Shown here: one piece after another, positions 6,132 through 10,944 of the stretch
How the letters are laid out: each line of letters starts with the position of its first letter
Numbering within the stretch: position 1 is the first letter of the stretch
Source: Leptolyngbya sp. SIO4C1
GTDB taxonomy: Bacteria; Cyanobacteriota; Cyanobacteriia; Phormidesmidales; Phormidesmidaceae
DNA length: 10,944 nucleotides
Direction of reading: 5' to 3'
Assembly (NCBI GenBank): GCA_010671975.1
Contig: JAAHIA010000132.1
Coordinates: 1 to 10,944 of the forward strand
Notes under the pieces: generated by a model
What the model saw: the letters and a program-made list of their open reading frames with translations, nothing else
Told to the model about the DNA's origin: nothing
Database searches by the model: none
Translations under genes and position numbers: made by a program

Positions 6132-7127
6132 CTAGCCGCGTCGAGCGAGCAGTGGAGGGATTAGATTCGCCGCTAGGGAAGTTGCTAAATCAGGCAGCTG
6201 CTCAATCAGCCCGTAGGTAGCAAACTGCTGCGCCGTTCGTCGCCAGCGCTGGGGCGAAATGTAGCCAAGCTGGGTTGGGGAGATGCCCCGCTGCACGTAG
6301 TCAGCCACAATTTTCAAAGAGGCGACCTGCTCGGGCGCTGAAGCATAGTCACCCTGAGCGTAGCGCGTCGCAATCAGATGAGCGGCTGCGGGAATATCTG
6401 CGATCGCACCCTGCCATCCCTCAAACGTTGCCTGCAGAAATCGCTGGATCGTATCGGGCTCCTGGCTTAAAAACGCCTGCGTTGTAAAGATGACCTGACT
6501 GTAGGCATCAAAGCCATAGTCGCTCAGCGGCAGCACAACGGGACGTCTGCCGGTTTCGCGCGCAAAGGCGATGGGCTCATCTAGGCTGTAGCACTGCACG
6601 GCATCTAGCTCACCCTTGAGCAAGCGATCGCGCTTGTGAGCATAGGGAATTTCAACGATGTCTACAGCTTCTGCTTCGAGCTGATTGACGCCCATCACCA
6701 GCGCCAGTGCTTGACGACCGTCGCTGTGGACGCCAATGCGCTTACCGGGCAGATCTGCTAGCGTTTGCACCGGCTGAGCAGGCAGGCTCATCAATGACAG
6801 CGGCGAGGCCTGCAGCATGGCTGCGATCGCCACTAGCGGCAGCCCCGTCGCCTGTGCTTCTAGCAGCAGCGTTTGCTCAGCACAGCCCAGCATGCGCTCA
6901 GCCGCAGCCACCGTCGTGGGCACATCCATATCGGCACCGGCTGCTCTAATCGCAACTTGCAGGCCGCGCTGCCGATAGAGCCCGCGCGCCTCAGCGACCA
7001 GCAGTCCGGCAAACTGCGCATTCAGCTGCCAGTCGAGCTGCATGACGAGCGCAGCAGGAGCACGAGGGGACAGCGGCAGCAGGGAGAAGGCGCTGGCAGT
7101 TTGTAAAAAGGTTCTGCGGGTAAGCAC
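6132..7127 (-). CDS. NMT1/THI5-like ABC transporter substrate-binding protein, probable Tat export
   Basis: A 331-residue periplasmic-type binding protein. Residues 1-26 form a twin-arginine-like signal: TRRTFLQ at 3-9, a short hydrophobic stretch, and an APAA cleavage region near 23-26. The mature part begins with MQLDWQLNAQFAGLLVAEARGLYRQRGLQV, the usual opening of the NMT1/THI5 family, which binds thiamine precursors, sulfonates, nitrate or related small molecules. TLADLPGKRIGV near 122-133 is another family landmark. The start is GTG: upstream in the same frame there is a stop with no ATG, GTG or TTG between, and no Shine-Dalgarno is evident. No permease or ATPase gene is adjacent, so the partner transporter must be elsewhere or the protein acts as a sensor. 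The ligand is unknown. Confidence 0.85.
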   Translation of the reverse strand: MLTRRTFLQTASAFSLLPLSPRAPAALVMQLDWQLNAQFAGLLVAEARGLYRQRGLQVAIRAAGADMDVPTTVAAAERMLGCAEQTLLLEAQATGLPLVAIAAMLQASPLSLMSLPAQPVQTLADLPGKRIGVHSDGRQALALVMGVNQLEAEAVDIVEIPYAHKRDRLLKGELDAVQCYSLDEPIAFARETGRRPVVLPLSDYGFDAYSQVIFTTQAFLSQEPDTIQRFLQATFEGWQGAIADIPAAAHLIATRYAQGDYASAPEQVASLKIVADYVQRGISPTQLGYISPQRWRRTAQQFATYGLIEQLPDLATSLAANLIPPLLARRG

Positions 7128-7221
7128 AAAAGCGGGCAGATCGACGGGGAATCTCGGCTGGTTGACGTTGGAATTTGGCGTTGGGATATAGCTTTACGCT
7201 ACCAGAACCAACCGACAGCAG

Positions 7222-8406
7222 CTAGTCGGGCAAATGCTTCTTGAGCGCGTGCAGTACCCGCTGTGGATTAATCGGCTTGGGCAAAAAGTCAGACGCCCCG
7301 ACAATTTTGGCGCGAACGCGATCAACAAAGGTATCGCTGCTAGTCACAATCACTACCGGCATTTGCTTAAAGTCAGGCACCCGCCGAATTTGAGCGCAGA
7401 TTTCGTAGCCGTTAACAATCGGCATCACCAGATCGAGAAAGACCAGCTCAGGCTGATGCTCTAGCAAAATGGGCAAAGTTTTAAGCGGATCTGGAATGCC
7501 TAGAAACTGGTAGCCCAGCTCGGCTAGGATATCGCCCATCACCTGCCGATAGAGTGCACTGTCTTCGACATAGGCAATGAGCGGTCTGGTCAGCTGCGCC
7601 GCCAGCGGCGATGGCTGGGCCACGGCTTTTAAGCTAGCAGGCGCACGAAGGTCGCCAATTGGCAATAGATCGATCACGCCACGCCCCACGTAGGGCATGA
7701 GAAACTTCAGCAGCAGCAGCGGACTGTGGCCAAGCTTAATGGCGATGTCACGCAGCGTTCGCTGGCCATTAATCACGTCGATTAGCGATCGCAGCCCGCG
7801 CGACTGCTGCGCCAGGGCCTCGAACTGCTTAGGCGACTTGATCACCGGGGCTAGGTTGGGCGAGCGCGTTGTGAATCCGGCTTTGACCCAGGTTTGCCAC
7901 TGCTGCTGCGCCTGCTGCCACAGGTAGCGAATGCCGGCCGGCAGCAGCGGGGCTGCCACCTGATCGGGGTTATCTGGCACGATGCGATAGCTGAGCGCTT
8001 CGCCAATGTTGAGCCGAGAGCGTTCCTCCTGCTGCAGAATGTCAAACAGCACCTCGATCAGGGTGGCCTCAATCACTTTAATGGCCTGCTCTCGCAGCAG
8101 CTGATGCTGCTCAACCAGCTGGGCGAGGGTAGCGTAGTCCCAGCGCTCAGGCTGCTGTAGCTCAGATCTAACAGCCCCCGCATCGCTGGCAGCTGGCGAC
8201 TGCGGACGATACTGCGACAGGTAGCGCCGCCAGCGTCGCAGCGGATGTTCCCCCCCTTCTGCTCGCACCAGGCGACCCATGAAAAAATATAGCTGCCAGC
8301 AGCTCAAGGAGGCGCTGTAAATTTCGAGCCTGCCAGTGAGCTGCCGCTGAATACATCGTTTGAGATGGCTAATCAGGCTGTTGGTCTCGGGGAGCGTACT
8401 GGTCAT
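7222..8406 (-). CDS. PATAN-domain response regulator (PixG/PilG-like)
   Basis: A 394-residue response regulator with an unusual order: effector domain first, receiver last. The N-terminal third resembles the PATAN/DUF4388 domain (LTGRLEIYSASLSCWQLYFF, then GRLVRAEGG). A helical middle segment (about 90-260) follows. The C-terminal CheY-like receiver (about 275-394) has all key residues: acidic pair E281-D282, phosphoacceptor D325 in VFLDLVMP, T355 and K377-P378. In Synechocystis, PATAN-REC proteins such as PixG and PilG act in phototaxis and type IV pilus control, so a motility or surface role is likely. No partner histidine kinase or CheW/CheA-type gene is in the window. ATG at 8406 is preferred because the family starts near there; ATG at 8445 would add 13 residues. 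Neither has a clear ribosome binding site. Confidence 0.88.
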   Translation of the reverse strand: MTSTLPETNSLISHLKRCIQRQLTGRLEIYSASLSCWQLYFFMGRLVRAEGGEHPLRRWRRYLSQYRPQSPAASDAGAVRSELQQPERWDYATLAQLVEQHQLLREQAIKVIEATLIEVLFDILQQEERSRLNIGEALSYRIVPDNPDQVAAPLLPAGIRYLWQQAQQQWQTWVKAGFTTRSPNLAPVIKSPKQFEALAQQSRGLRSLIDVINGQRTLRDIAIKLGHSPLLLLKFLMPYVGRGVIDLLPIGDLRAPASLKAVAQPSPLAAQLTRPLIAYVEDSALYRQVMGDILAELGYQFLGIPDPLKTLPILLEHQPELVFLDLVMPIVNGYEICAQIRRVPDFKQMPVVIVTSSDTFVDRVRAKIVGASDFLPKPINPQRVLHALKKHLPD

Positions 8407-8527
8407 CAGCGGGCAAAGCGTCGGTAGAATCCTGAAGCTGGGCATTGCGGGACAGCATACTTGGTTAGTCTGCCCAGAGATCTCAGCCGACGCTTGATGG
8501 TTGAGGGGCCTTTTCTACGGCGGCCGG

Positions 8528-9376
8528 CTACTGCCTGAGGCGCTGCCGGTTAGGAGCCATCGTGCGGCCCATCGCGGCTGCTAGCGGCTGCAGCTGCTGA
8601 ACGAGATCGACCATGGCCTCTAGCGACAAAGCCTGAGCCGCATCTGAAATCGATTCTTCTGGCGCCGGATGGCACTCAACGATGAGGCCGTCTGCGCCGG
8701 CTGCGATCGCGGCTTTGGCCAGTCCCGGCACCAGCGCTCGTCGCCCGGCCGCATGGCTTGGGTCAACAATCACCGGTAGGTGCGTCAGCTGCTTGAGGGC
8801 AACCACCGTGCCCAGGTCTAGCACGTTGCGCGTGTAGCTATCAAAGCTGCGAATGCCCCGCTCGCAGAGGATTACATTGGGATTGCCGTGGCTGAGGATG
8901 TATTCCGCCGCCAGGATGAACTCTTCGAGCGTAGCGGCCAGCCCTCGCTTGAGCAGCACCGGCTTCTGCACCTCGCCCAGCGCCTTGAGCAGATCGAAGT
9001 TTTGCATATTGCGGCTGCCGACCTGCAGCACATCAGCCTGCGCTGCCAGCTTATCAATCTGGTGAATGGCCATCACTTCGGTGACAATCGGCAGCCCGTA
9101 GCGGCGCTTCACCTCAGCGAGGATGTCTAAGCCCAGATCGCCGATCCCTTGGAACTTGTACGGCGAGGTGCGCGGCTTGTAGATACCGCCGCGAAGGCCC
9201 TGTACCGGCGCTTCTATCAGAGACTCGGCCACCGCTTCCATCTGAGTCATGCTCTCGATCGAGCAGGGACCGCCCACGATGAATAGAGCATCGCCGCCGA
9301 CGGTGATGGCCTCTGTGATTGCGATCGCGCTAGTGTGATCGGGACGTGCTTTGGCCGCTAGTTTGGCATCTTGCAT
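8528..9376 (-). CDS. aroF: 3-deoxy-7-phosphoheptulonate (DAHP) synthase, short type I-beta form
   Basis: Joins phosphoenolpyruvate and erythrose 4-phosphate, the first committed step toward chorismate and Phe, Tyr and Trp. The barrel is complete: GGPCS with metal ligand C38, KPRTSPYKFQG (67-77), TEVM, QVGSRNMQNFDLLK, LLKRG (141-145), NPNVILCERG, DPSHAAG with H208, E234 and D245. At 282 residues it lacks the roughly 70-residue ferredoxin-like N-terminal domain that confers aromatic feedback on longer type I-beta enzymes, and it has no chorismate mutase domain. It therefore resembles the short, feedback-insensitive group. A Shine-Dalgarno AAGGA lies 9-10 nt before the ATG. Upstream lies a leader with two aromatic-rich small ORFs and two terminator/antiterminator pairs, implying control by attenuation. 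Confidence 0.95.
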   Translation of the reverse strand: MQDAKLAAKARPDHTSAIAITEAITVGGDALFIVGGPCSIESMTQMEAVAESLIEAPVQGLRGGIYKPRTSPYKFQGIGDLGLDILAEVKRRYGLPIVTEVMAIHQIDKLAAQADVLQVGSRNMQNFDLLKALGEVQKPVLLKRGLAATLEEFILAAEYILSHGNPNVILCERGIRSFDSYTRNVLDLGTVVALKQLTHLPVIVDPSHAAGRRALVPGLAKAAIAAGADGLIVECHPAPEESISDAAQALSLEAMVDLVQQLQPLAAAMGRTMAPNRQRLRQ

Positions 9377-9412
9377 GAGTTTTAGTCCTTGAATTTAAGC
9401 AATCAAAACCTG

Positions 9413-9449
9413 AAATTAAAAAGGCCCGGAGCTGACTGCTCCGGGCCTT
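9413..9449 (-). terminator. Intrinsic terminator of attenuator 2, in the aroF leader
   Basis: On the minus strand, AAGGCCCGGAGC - AGTCA - GCTCCGGGCCTT forms a perfect 12-bp stem (arms 9438-9449 and 9421-9432) followed by a T-rich tract (TTTTTAATTT). It ends about 37 nt before the aroF ATG, so transcription stopped here never reaches the gene. The plus-strand reading has A residues after the stem, so only the minus orientation fits. Confidence 0.9.
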
Positions 9450-9484
9450 AAAAATCCGCTGCACAGCAGCCGACTACCCAGAGC
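9438..9484 (-). promoter_or_regulatory. Antiterminator pairing of attenuator 2
   Basis: In the minus-strand RNA, GCUCUGGG (9477-9484) can pair with CCCGGAGC (9438-9445), giving eight pairs with one G-U. The second arm is the 5' half of the terminator stem, so the two structures exclude each other. The first arm covers codons 17-19 of the upstream 19-codon ORF, so a ribosome reaching its stop would mask it and one stalled at codons 6-13 would leave it free. An alternative hairpin, ACUCCC (9489-9494) with GGG and AGU (9473-9479, one bulge), could act as protector. Confidence 0.72.
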
Positions 9485-9533
9485 GATTGGGAGTAAACCA
9501 GTAAACGCTAAACTGCCAGGTGGTCGGTATCAT
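9474..9533 (-). CDS. Aromatic-rich leader peptide 2 (19 aa)
   Basis: The short ORF encodes MIPTTWQFSVYWFTPNRSG and stops with TAG. Five of its 19 residues are aromatic (W6, F8, Y11, W12, F13), including the run YWF. The stop lies 24 nt before the terminator stem, and the final codons contain the antiterminator arm. This is the layout of attenuation leaders such as trpL and pheL. No clear Shine-Dalgarno precedes the ATG, which is common in cyanobacteria; an in-frame TTG lies three codons upstream. Translation is inferred, not shown. The peptide probably has no function beyond sensing charged Phe, Tyr and Trp tRNAs. Confidence 0.75.
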   Translation of the reverse strand: MIPTTWQFSVYWFTPNRSG

Positions 9534-9560
9534 GCGGAGCAAATTGAGCAAGTTGAAAGT

Positions 9561-9598
9561 GAATAAAACAAAAACCGCAGAGCGTTCACTCTGCGGTT
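9561..9598 (-). terminator. Intrinsic terminator of attenuator 1
   Basis: On the minus strand, AACCGCAGAG - TGAACG - CTCTGCGGTT forms a perfect 10-bp stem (arms 9589-9598 and 9573-9582) followed by TTTTTGTTTTATTC, counting two T residues shared with the stem end. It lies between the two aromatic leader ORFs. It might also stop read-through from ridA, 146 bp upstream. Confidence 0.9.
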
Positions 9599-9642
9599 CA
9601 CCAGAAGCCCATGCGAAAGCGGGACTCACCTCTGGTGAACCG
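9594..9642 (-). promoter_or_regulatory. Antiterminator hairpin of attenuator 1
   Basis: In the minus-strand RNA, CGGUUCACCAGA (9631-9642) and UCUGGUGAACCG (9594-9605) are perfectly complementary over 12 bp around a 25-nt loop. The distal arm takes five bases (9594-9598) of the terminator's 5' arm, so terminator and antiterminator compete. The proximal arm covers codons 13-17 of the 17-codon aromatic ORF. A small local hairpin, UCACC-AGA-GGUGA (9626-9638), could sequester the proximal arm when the ORF is not translated, favouring termination. Confidence 0.75.
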
Positions 9643-9679
9643 AGCTAAACCAAAAATAGAAGCTGCTAAATATTCGCAT
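9626..9679 (-). CDS. Aromatic-rich leader peptide 1 (17 aa)
   Basis: The ORF encodes MRIFSSFYFWFSSVHQR and stops with TGA. Six of 17 residues are aromatic, five of them consecutive (FYFWF, residues 7-11), with Phe dominant. It begins about 16 nt after the predicted transcription start, and its end overlaps the antiterminator arm of the hairpin at 9594-9642. Stalling in the FYFWF run for lack of charged tRNA would keep the antiterminator arm exposed and allow transcription on to the second leader and aroF. No strong Shine-Dalgarno is visible. The composition together with position makes chance unlikely, but expression is inferred. Confidence 0.78.
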   Translation of the reverse strand: MRIFSSFYFWFSSVHQR

Positions 9680-9701
9680 GGCAAAAAATTCGCTTTCTTT
9701 G

Positions 9702-9730
9702 ACGGTAGCAAGTCTATTCCAAAGCGTCAA
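9702..9730 (-). promoter_or_regulatory. Predicted promoter of the aroF leader transcript
   Basis: On the minus strand, TTGACG (9725-9730, five of six matches to the -35 consensus) and TACCGT (9702-9707) are 17 bp apart. The bases TGC directly before the -10 hexamer give an extended -10. The site begins 13 bp after the ridA stop. Transcription would start near 9695, just before leader peptide 1. The -10 hexamer itself is weak. Confidence 0.55.
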
Positions 9731-9743
9731 TCACCCGGTCGGG

Positions 9744-10133
9744 TCAAATTACCGCAATGCACTCAATCTCAACTAGCACATCTTTTGGCAGGCGCGACAC
9801 CTCAACGCAGGCGCGAGCCGGGGCAGCGTCTTCGCCAAAATACTGCGCATAGACCCCGTTCATCGCTCCGAAGTCATTCATATCCTTAAGGAAGACGGAG
9901 GTCTTGACCACGTTCGCCAGCCCGGCCCCGGCCGCTTCTAAAATCGCTGCCAGATTCTTCAAACACTGCGCGGTCTGAGCGGCCACATCGCCCTCACCCA
10001 CAATGCCGCCGGCCTTCGGGTCAAGCGCAATCTGCCCCGCCACAAATACCATCTGCCCAGAGGCAACAATCGCTTGATTGTAAGGCCCAACGGGTGCCGG
10101 CGCTTGGTCGGTTTGAATGATCTGACGAGACAT
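9744..10133 (-). CDS. ridA: RidA-family reactive enamine/imine deaminase
   Basis: A 129-residue protein that hydrolyses reactive 2-aminoacrylate-type enamines and imines released by PLP enzymes, protecting other enzymes from damage. The family pattern is complete: GPYNQA (16-21), VAGQIALDP, VVKTSVFLKDMNDF and ARACVEVSRLPKDVLVEIECIA. Arg107 is the position that binds the substrate carboxylate in RidA, and Glu122 matches the conserved Glu. ATG at 10133 is chosen: it gives normal family length, while an upstream TTG at 10145 would only add four residues. The gene precedes the aroF leader on the same strand, but a separate promoter and a terminator lie between, so aroF expression is probably uncoupled from it. 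Confidence 0.93.
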   Translation of the reverse strand: MSRQIIQTDQAPAPVGPYNQAIVASGQMVFVAGQIALDPKAGGIVGEGDVAAQTAQCLKNLAAILEAAGAGLANVVKTSVFLKDMNDFGAMNGVYAQYFGEDAAPARACVEVSRLPKDVLVEIECIAVI

Positions 10134-10215
10134 TGAGCTTTGCAAGACTAACTAAATTTCGCTAGCCATTATCCCTCATTTAGGGCACTGATTTACCTGG
10201 CTGTTTGCTGCTCCT

Positions 10216-10647
10216 TCACAGTCGGGGCCGCAGCCCGTAGCTTCGATACTGCCGATAGTCCTGCAAGATCTGGTCGTGATCAAAGCACAGCTGCTGAGGA
10301 ATTTCCCACAGCTGAAATACGGCTAGATGCTTAGCATCATCACCGGCTGCGGGGCGGCCCGTCGCGGTGGCAATAAACGTCAGGCTGATGGTGTGCTTGC
10401 GCCGATCGCGAGCCGGATCAGAGTAGACATGGAACTGCTCAACGAGAGAGACGCTGAGGCCCGTTTCTTCCTGCGCTTCTCGCACTGCGGCTGACTCAAC
10501 CGATTCGCCATAGTCAACAAACCCTCCCGGCAGCGCCCAGCCCAGCGGCGGATTCAATCGCTCAATCAGCACGATTGGACGATGGGGCCGATCAATTAGC
10601 TCAATAATTAGATCGACCGTCGGCGCCGGATTTCGAGGTTGTGACAT
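10216..10647 (-). CDS. Nudix hydrolase
   Basis: A 143-residue enzyme that cleaves nucleoside diphosphates linked to another moiety. The Nudix box is intact: G42, E48, then REAQEETGL (56-64), matching GX5EX7REUXEEXGU. The preceding NPPLGWALPGG and following FHVYSDPARDRRKHTISLTF resemble ADP-ribose or sugar-nucleotide pyrophosphatases, but the substrate cannot be fixed from sequence alone. ATG at 10647 is the natural start. It is divergent from malQ, and 68 bp separate it from ridA on the same strand. Confidence 0.9.
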   Translation of the reverse strand: MSQPRNPAPTVDLIIELIDRPHRPIVLIERLNPPLGWALPGGFVDYGESVESAAVREAQEETGLSVSLVEQFHVYSDPARDRRKHTISLTFIATATGRPAAGDDAKHLAVFQLWEIPQQLCFDHDQILQDYRQYRSYGLRPRL

Positions 10648-10676
10648 GCGTAGCTGTGATTAGCCTTACAGTTTCA

Positions 10677-10694
10677 ATATCTATTCAAAGATAT
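10677..10694. repeat. Small inverted repeat between the Nudix gene and malQ
   Basis: ATATCT - ATTCAA - AGATAT has perfect 6-bp arms and lies 30 bp upstream of the Nudix ATG in the divergent intergenic region. It could be an operator or part of AT-rich promoter sequence; no regulator is suggested by context. Confidence 0.35.
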
Positions 10695-10769
10695 CCCAGG
10701 AGAGATAACCGCTGCTGAGCCACCGTGATAGAGTCGTGAAGACTTTGCGCGTTTAGGTCAGGATAGTTC

Positions 10770-10944
10770 ATGAGTTTTCTACGCTCCAGCGGTCTTTTGC
10801 TCCACCCGACGTCACTGCCCGGACGCTTTGGCATCGGCGATTTAGGTGAGCAAGCCTATCGATTTGTTGATTTCTTGACAGAAACCAAGCAGCAGCTTTG
10901 GCAAATCTTACCGCTAGGGCCAACAGGGTACGGCAACTCGCCGT
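10770..10944 (+). CDS. malQ: 4-alpha-glucanotransferase (amylomaltase), 3' end outside window
   Basis: The first 58 codons of a GH77 disproportionating enzyme, cut by the right edge. These enzymes transfer alpha-1,4-glucan segments between malto-oligosaccharides in glycogen or starch turnover. The N-terminus SSGLLLHPTSLPGRFGIGDL (residues 6-25) and WQILPLGPTGYGNSP (44-58) are the hallmark opening of MalQ. AGGA lies 6 nt before the ATG, supporting the start. The catalytic residues lie beyond the window. Confidence 0.95.
   Translation, partial: MSFLRSSGLLLHPTSLPGRFGIGDLGEQAYRFVDFLTETKQQLWQILPLGPTGYGNSP

Noticed and set aside
9561..9642. A riboswitch or T-box element in the aroF leader
   Set aside because: No T-box or glutamine-riboswitch consensus was seen; the aromatic ORFs placed over the antiterminator arms give a simpler translation-dependent explanation.
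9611..9889. Open reading frame of 92 codons on the plus strand opposite the aroF leader and ridA
   Set aside because: It overlaps ridA antisense, has no recognisable domain and runs through both arms of the attenuator 1 hairpin region; the opposite strand explains the region far better.

Overview
The window is chromosomal DNA from a cyanobacterium. It carries about a dozen GCGATCGC (HIP1) octamers, an acyl-lipid desaturase, a peroxiredoxin-glutaredoxin fusion next to glutathione reductase, and a PATAN-domain response regulator of the PixG/PilG kind. GC content is moderately high, which suggests a Leptolyngbya/Nodosilinea-like filamentous lineage, but the sequence does not settle the genus. 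No rRNA, tRNA, insertion sequence, prophage or CRISPR array was seen. Gene density is high and gaps are short.

Left part (1-1801): a delta-9-type acyl-lipid desaturase runs off the left edge on the minus strand. It is divergent from a TetR-type regulator whose C-terminal half looks like a dead tyrosine-recombinase catalytic domain. The shared intergenic region carries related TGCAAG-N5-CTTGCA palindromes that look like operators, and a variant 18-bp palindrome lies inside the regulator gene. The inferred picture is an autoregulated switch controlling membrane-lipid desaturation.

Middle part (1814-8406, all minus strand): glutathione reductase and a peroxiredoxin-glutaredoxin hybrid together form a complete NADPH-glutathione-peroxide reduction module. 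Next come a cysteine synthase and a ZIP metal transporter separated by 2 bp and probably co-translated, so cysteine supply sits beside glutathione chemistry. An orphan, probably Tat-exported NMT1/THI5-like binding protein and a PATAN-REC response regulator follow.

Right part (8528-10944): a short DAHP synthase, which catalyses the first step of aromatic amino-acid synthesis, then RidA, a Nudix hydrolase, and, divergently, the start of 4-alpha-glucanotransferase (malQ).

The standout is the 367-bp leader between ridA and the DAHP synthase gene. Reading along the minus strand it holds, in order: a promoter-like sequence; a 17-codon ORF with six aromatic codons (MRIFSSFYFWFSSVHQR); an antiterminator/terminator pair; a 19-codon ORF with five aromatic codons (MIPTTWQFSVYWFTPNRSG); and a second antiterminator/terminator pair just before the gene. 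In both units the antiterminator arm lies over the last codons of the small ORF, and the alternative pairings are mutually exclusive. This is the architecture of ribosome-mediated transcription attenuation, present twice in tandem. The DAHP synthase has no room for the N-terminal regulatory domain of feedback-controlled relatives, so transcriptional attenuation may replace allosteric feedback here.
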